Source: Leptospira sanjuanensis
GTDB taxonomy: Bacteria > Spirochaetota > Leptospiria > Leptospirales > Leptospiraceae
Length of the DNA stretch: 64,000 nucleotides
NCBI RefSeq assembly: GCF_022267375.1
Contig: NZ_JAIZBH010000001.1
Coordinates: forward strand, 1,060,501 to 1,124,500
Direction of reading: 5' to 3'
This document shows positions 61,930 through 64,000 of the stretch, piece by piece (the first letter of the stretch is position 1; each line of letters begins with the position of its first letter). Position numbers and translations under genes: made by a program. The notes beneath the pieces were generated by a model, which had not been told where the DNA came from, did no database searches, and saw only the letters and a list, made by a program, of their open reading frames with translations.

Positions 61930-64000
61930 ATGGGGTGTTGTTTTGTTGCCGGAACACCTGTGCGAACAGAATCAGGCTTCAAGGTTATTGAAGATGTGAA
62001 AATCGGAGACAAAGTTTTGTCTTGGAACGAGAAGAGTGGAGTCTTTGAGACAAAGAAAGTCACCGAGACGTTCATACACGAAGTTCCTCAGTTATTTTAT
62101 ATGGAACTCGACGGGGAAGAAGTGTTGCAGACTACTTGGAACCACCCGTTTAGAAGAAGAAACAAGGCCGCGAACTCTGAAGTTGCAACGACCGAGCTTA
62201 TTTCTCGGAAAGGCGCATTGTTAAATGCGGGAATGAGTGCAAGTGAGGAGATTCCCCTTTCTACAGACGCGAATGCGTCTAATGCAAACACCGACACTGT
62301 GCAAACATCAGAGTGGGTGAAGGTAGAAGACCTCCGCTTGAGAGATCAAGTTCTCAAAGCAGACGGAAGTTGGGCGAGAGTTACTGGGATCTTTCACTAC
62401 AACACAGAACCAACTAAGGTATACAACTTTGAAGTTGAAGACAACCACACGTATATCGTTGGAGAGACAGGATACGTTGTCCACAACTACGTAAACGAAA
62501 GTAAGGAAGTCAATGCGGCTTTAGTTAGAACGGATAACCTACTCAAGCTTTCCAAAGGCGACAGAGAATTGGTCAGTAGTTTAGACGACTTGAAGCATTT
62601 AGGAAGAGAATTCAACAAGAACGCGATAGAAGCAAACAAAGAGACGAATCGTTTGATGTTCGAGAACGCTTCCGCAATCCAAACACATGAAGTTCAGGGT
62701 AAAAAGAATTTAGACTTTGTGAATATGGTTCGGAGTAGAGACGCTGACAACTTACCTGGAATCGGGAAGATGCGTGAGATGTTGAAGGGAGTGAACGGAG
62801 AGAAAGGATATACGAAATCCCAGCTTGCGGCCATCGATACCTGGCTGAAACAGGATCTTTCGAAGAATCTACCTTCAGGCGTAGCTGGTATGAAGGATGT
62901 GGTAACCGGCTATTCTTCCGGAGCGTTTAGCTTGGGAGGAATTAAGGTCGGAGGCGGAAAGTCTTTAGCTGAGCTTGGAACGCACGTAGGACTTTGGAAA
63001 CTGGGAAGAGAACTTGGAAGCGTAGACGGTATGAATGCCGGTCGTCAGAAGATTCAGGAAACACAAACGAACATGGCTGCGCATCAGAACAAGATGAAGG
63101 AACGCGGGATTGCTGAAGCGAAAGCGATCCGAGAAGTCGAGAATCGTGTTGAGACTTACGTATCGAAAACGTATGGCAATGATCCAAGGTTTGCGGAAGC
63201 GATTGTAAATTCGAGAACGATCGGGAAGAACGACCTAAGTAAGAATACGGGCGGAGTTGATTTTGAAACGAAGAAGAAAGCGTTTGAATCGAACTTGAAA
63301 CCGGAACACGTAACCAAAGTCCAAGAATTTGACAAACAAAAGACCGCGATTTTAGACAATCAGAAGCGACTTGAGAGAGAGGACTACGAGAGACACCAAA
63401 GAAATCATGCAGGTGAAAAATATGTTCGATCACCTGAGTTAAATCAGAGACGTGAGAAGATGATTGCAACTTTGGAACATTTGGAGAAGCGGAAGTCGAC
63501 GTATTTGAATGAGACGGTTGCACCGTTTCCTCATGAAAGCAGGCGTGTTGAACTTGAGAAGCTTGCTCTGAATGGAAAGTTAACCAACGAAGACCGCAAC
63601 GAGTTAAGCAAAATTAATACTGCGAAGAAGGATCACGAAACAAACGTAGCCGCACTTTTTGACAAAGACTCAACGACGATGCACAATCAGTTGGAGAGAA
63701 ATTTTGGAGTAGAGAGGAGCGTAGTTGTTAAGAATCGTTTTGAACAATCGGAAACGGTTCAAAACCTTGAGACAAAACTTGCCGGATTAGATCCTAAAGA
63801 TCCGAAGACCGCAAAAGAGAGATCGGAAGTTCAGAATCAATTGAAGAAGGCAGAGGAACGTCTTGCACAGATTGACAAAAACTTTTTGGAGTATGAGCCG
63901 AAGAGAAAGGTGATTAACGGGAAGGAAGAACCGTTAGGCGACTATGTTCTCCGGAAACAGCAATCGTATGAACAGGAAGGGCCCGCGATTAAAGACATTG
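61930..64000 (+). CDS. third Hint-linker orphan copy, cut by window edge
   Basis: ATG 61930 is followed by Gly and Cys, then enters the Hint domain at its catalytic Cys (CFVAGTPVRT). CGGAG lies 8 nt upstream. From 61939 the DNA is the same as 47554-49615, covering all of Hint (ending VVHN) and most of the charged linker. The tail domain lies outside the window. There is no signal peptide, so it may be a silent donor or a cytoplasmic product. 690 codons are open to the edge. Confidence 0.75.
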   Translation, partial: MGCCFVAGTPVRTESGFKVIEDVKIGDKVLSWNEKSGVFETKKVTETFIHEVPQLFYMELDGEEVLQTTWNHPFRRRNKAANSEVATTELISRKGALLNAGMSASEEIPLSTDANASNANTDTVQTSEWVKVEDLRLRDQVLKADGSWARVTGIFHYNTEPTKVYNFEVEDNHTYIVGETGYVVHNYVNESKEVNAALVRTDNLLKLSKGDRELVSSLDDLKHLGREFNKNAIEANKETNRLMFENASAIQTHEVQGKKNLDFVNMVRSRDADNLPGIGKMREMLKGVNGEKGYTKSQLAAIDTWLKQDLSKNLPSGVAGMKDVVTGYSSGAFSLGGIKVGGGKSLAELGTHVGLWKLGRELGSVDGMNAGRQKIQETQTNMAAHQNKMKERGIAEAKAIREVENRVETYVSKTYGNDPRFAEAIVNSRTIGKNDLSKNTGGVDFETKKKAFESNLKPEHVTKVQEFDKQKTAILDNQKRLEREDYERHQRNHAGEKYVRSPELNQRREKMIATLEHLEKRKSTYLNETVAPFPHESRRVELEKLALNGKLTNEDRNELSKINTAKKDHETNVAALFDKDSTTMHNQLERNFGVERSVVVKNRFEQSETVQNLETKLAGLDPKDPKTAKERSEVQNQLKKAEERLAQIDKNFLEYEPKRKVINGKEEPLGDYVLRKQQSYEQEGPAIKDI
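61939..64000 (+). repeat. direct repeat B, right copy
   Basis: At least 2062 bp matching 47554-49615, offset 14,385 bp, same orientation. It starts exactly at the TGT codon of the Hint Cys and continues past the window edge. All translated segments compared are identical. Confidence 0.9.

Overview
The window looks like a piece of a Leptospira chromosome, probably with an integrated plasmid-like or phage-like replicon. The evidence is the set of spirochaete-type lipoproteins with loose lipoboxes, Lcl_C (DUF1566) surface proteins, a more than 3200-residue Leptospira-type secreted protein, frequent TTG/GTG starts, and core genes typical of the genus. Base composition is mid-40s G+C by eye in the core genes, which fits the higher-GC Leptospira species better than L. 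interrogans. The species is not resolved. No rRNA, tRNA or CRISPR array was seen.

Layout. 0-8.5 kb is ordinary chromosome: murD (cut by the window edge), a STAS anti-sigma-factor antagonist, trpC, a small membrane protein, rlmN, a cysteine-rich lipoprotein, a GT39-like glycosyltransferase, a 7TM-like membrane protein, a beta-barrel protein and a MaoC-type dehydratase. 8.7-10.1 kb is an ArsR/SRPBCC regulatory operon with a clear palindromic operator. 10.13-12.45 kb is an intact IS66-family element with matching terminal repeats and a perfect 8-bp target duplication, next to a frameshifted IS256-type transposase remnant. 13.1-26.8 kb is one long minus-strand operon. It encodes TolC, an Ig-like lipoprotein, two more lipoproteins, a membrane-fusion protein, two RND pumps (one lacking the usual TM4 aspartates), a MORN-repeat protein and a polytopic membrane protein. 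27.3-34.0 kb holds three tandem Lcl_C-domain exported proteins.

34.2-51.8 kb is the most interesting region. A 3233-residue exported protein carries a Hint (autoprocessing) domain and ends in a C39-like cysteine peptidase domain. It is followed by a small exported protein and a 69-residue YodC-like protein. A second, 5'-truncated copy follows. It repeats about 2.15 kb of the parent almost exactly, has a diverged Hint and linker, and ends in an M23 metallopeptidase domain, followed by a lipoprotein and a paralogous 69-residue protein. A third copy starts exactly at the catalytic Cys codon of Hint (61939) and matches the second copy to the end of the window. This looks like a polymorphic-toxin (or effector) system with exchangeable tails and orphan cassettes.

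51.9-60 kb, between the second and third copies, is a replicon-like module. It has a third YodC-like gene, a RelE/ParE-type toxin-antitoxin pair, an Xre regulator with a palindromic operator, a CHC2/TOPRIM primase-ATPase, a tyrosine recombinase, parA, parB and a small coiled-coil gene. A 2.1-kb gene-poor stretch follows, rich in palindromes, iteron-like repeats and one short ORF with a strong ribosome binding site. Direct repeats of at least 2.06 kb flank this module 14,385 bp apart. A single homologous crossover would therefore excise it as a circle, or its integration could have swapped toxin tails.
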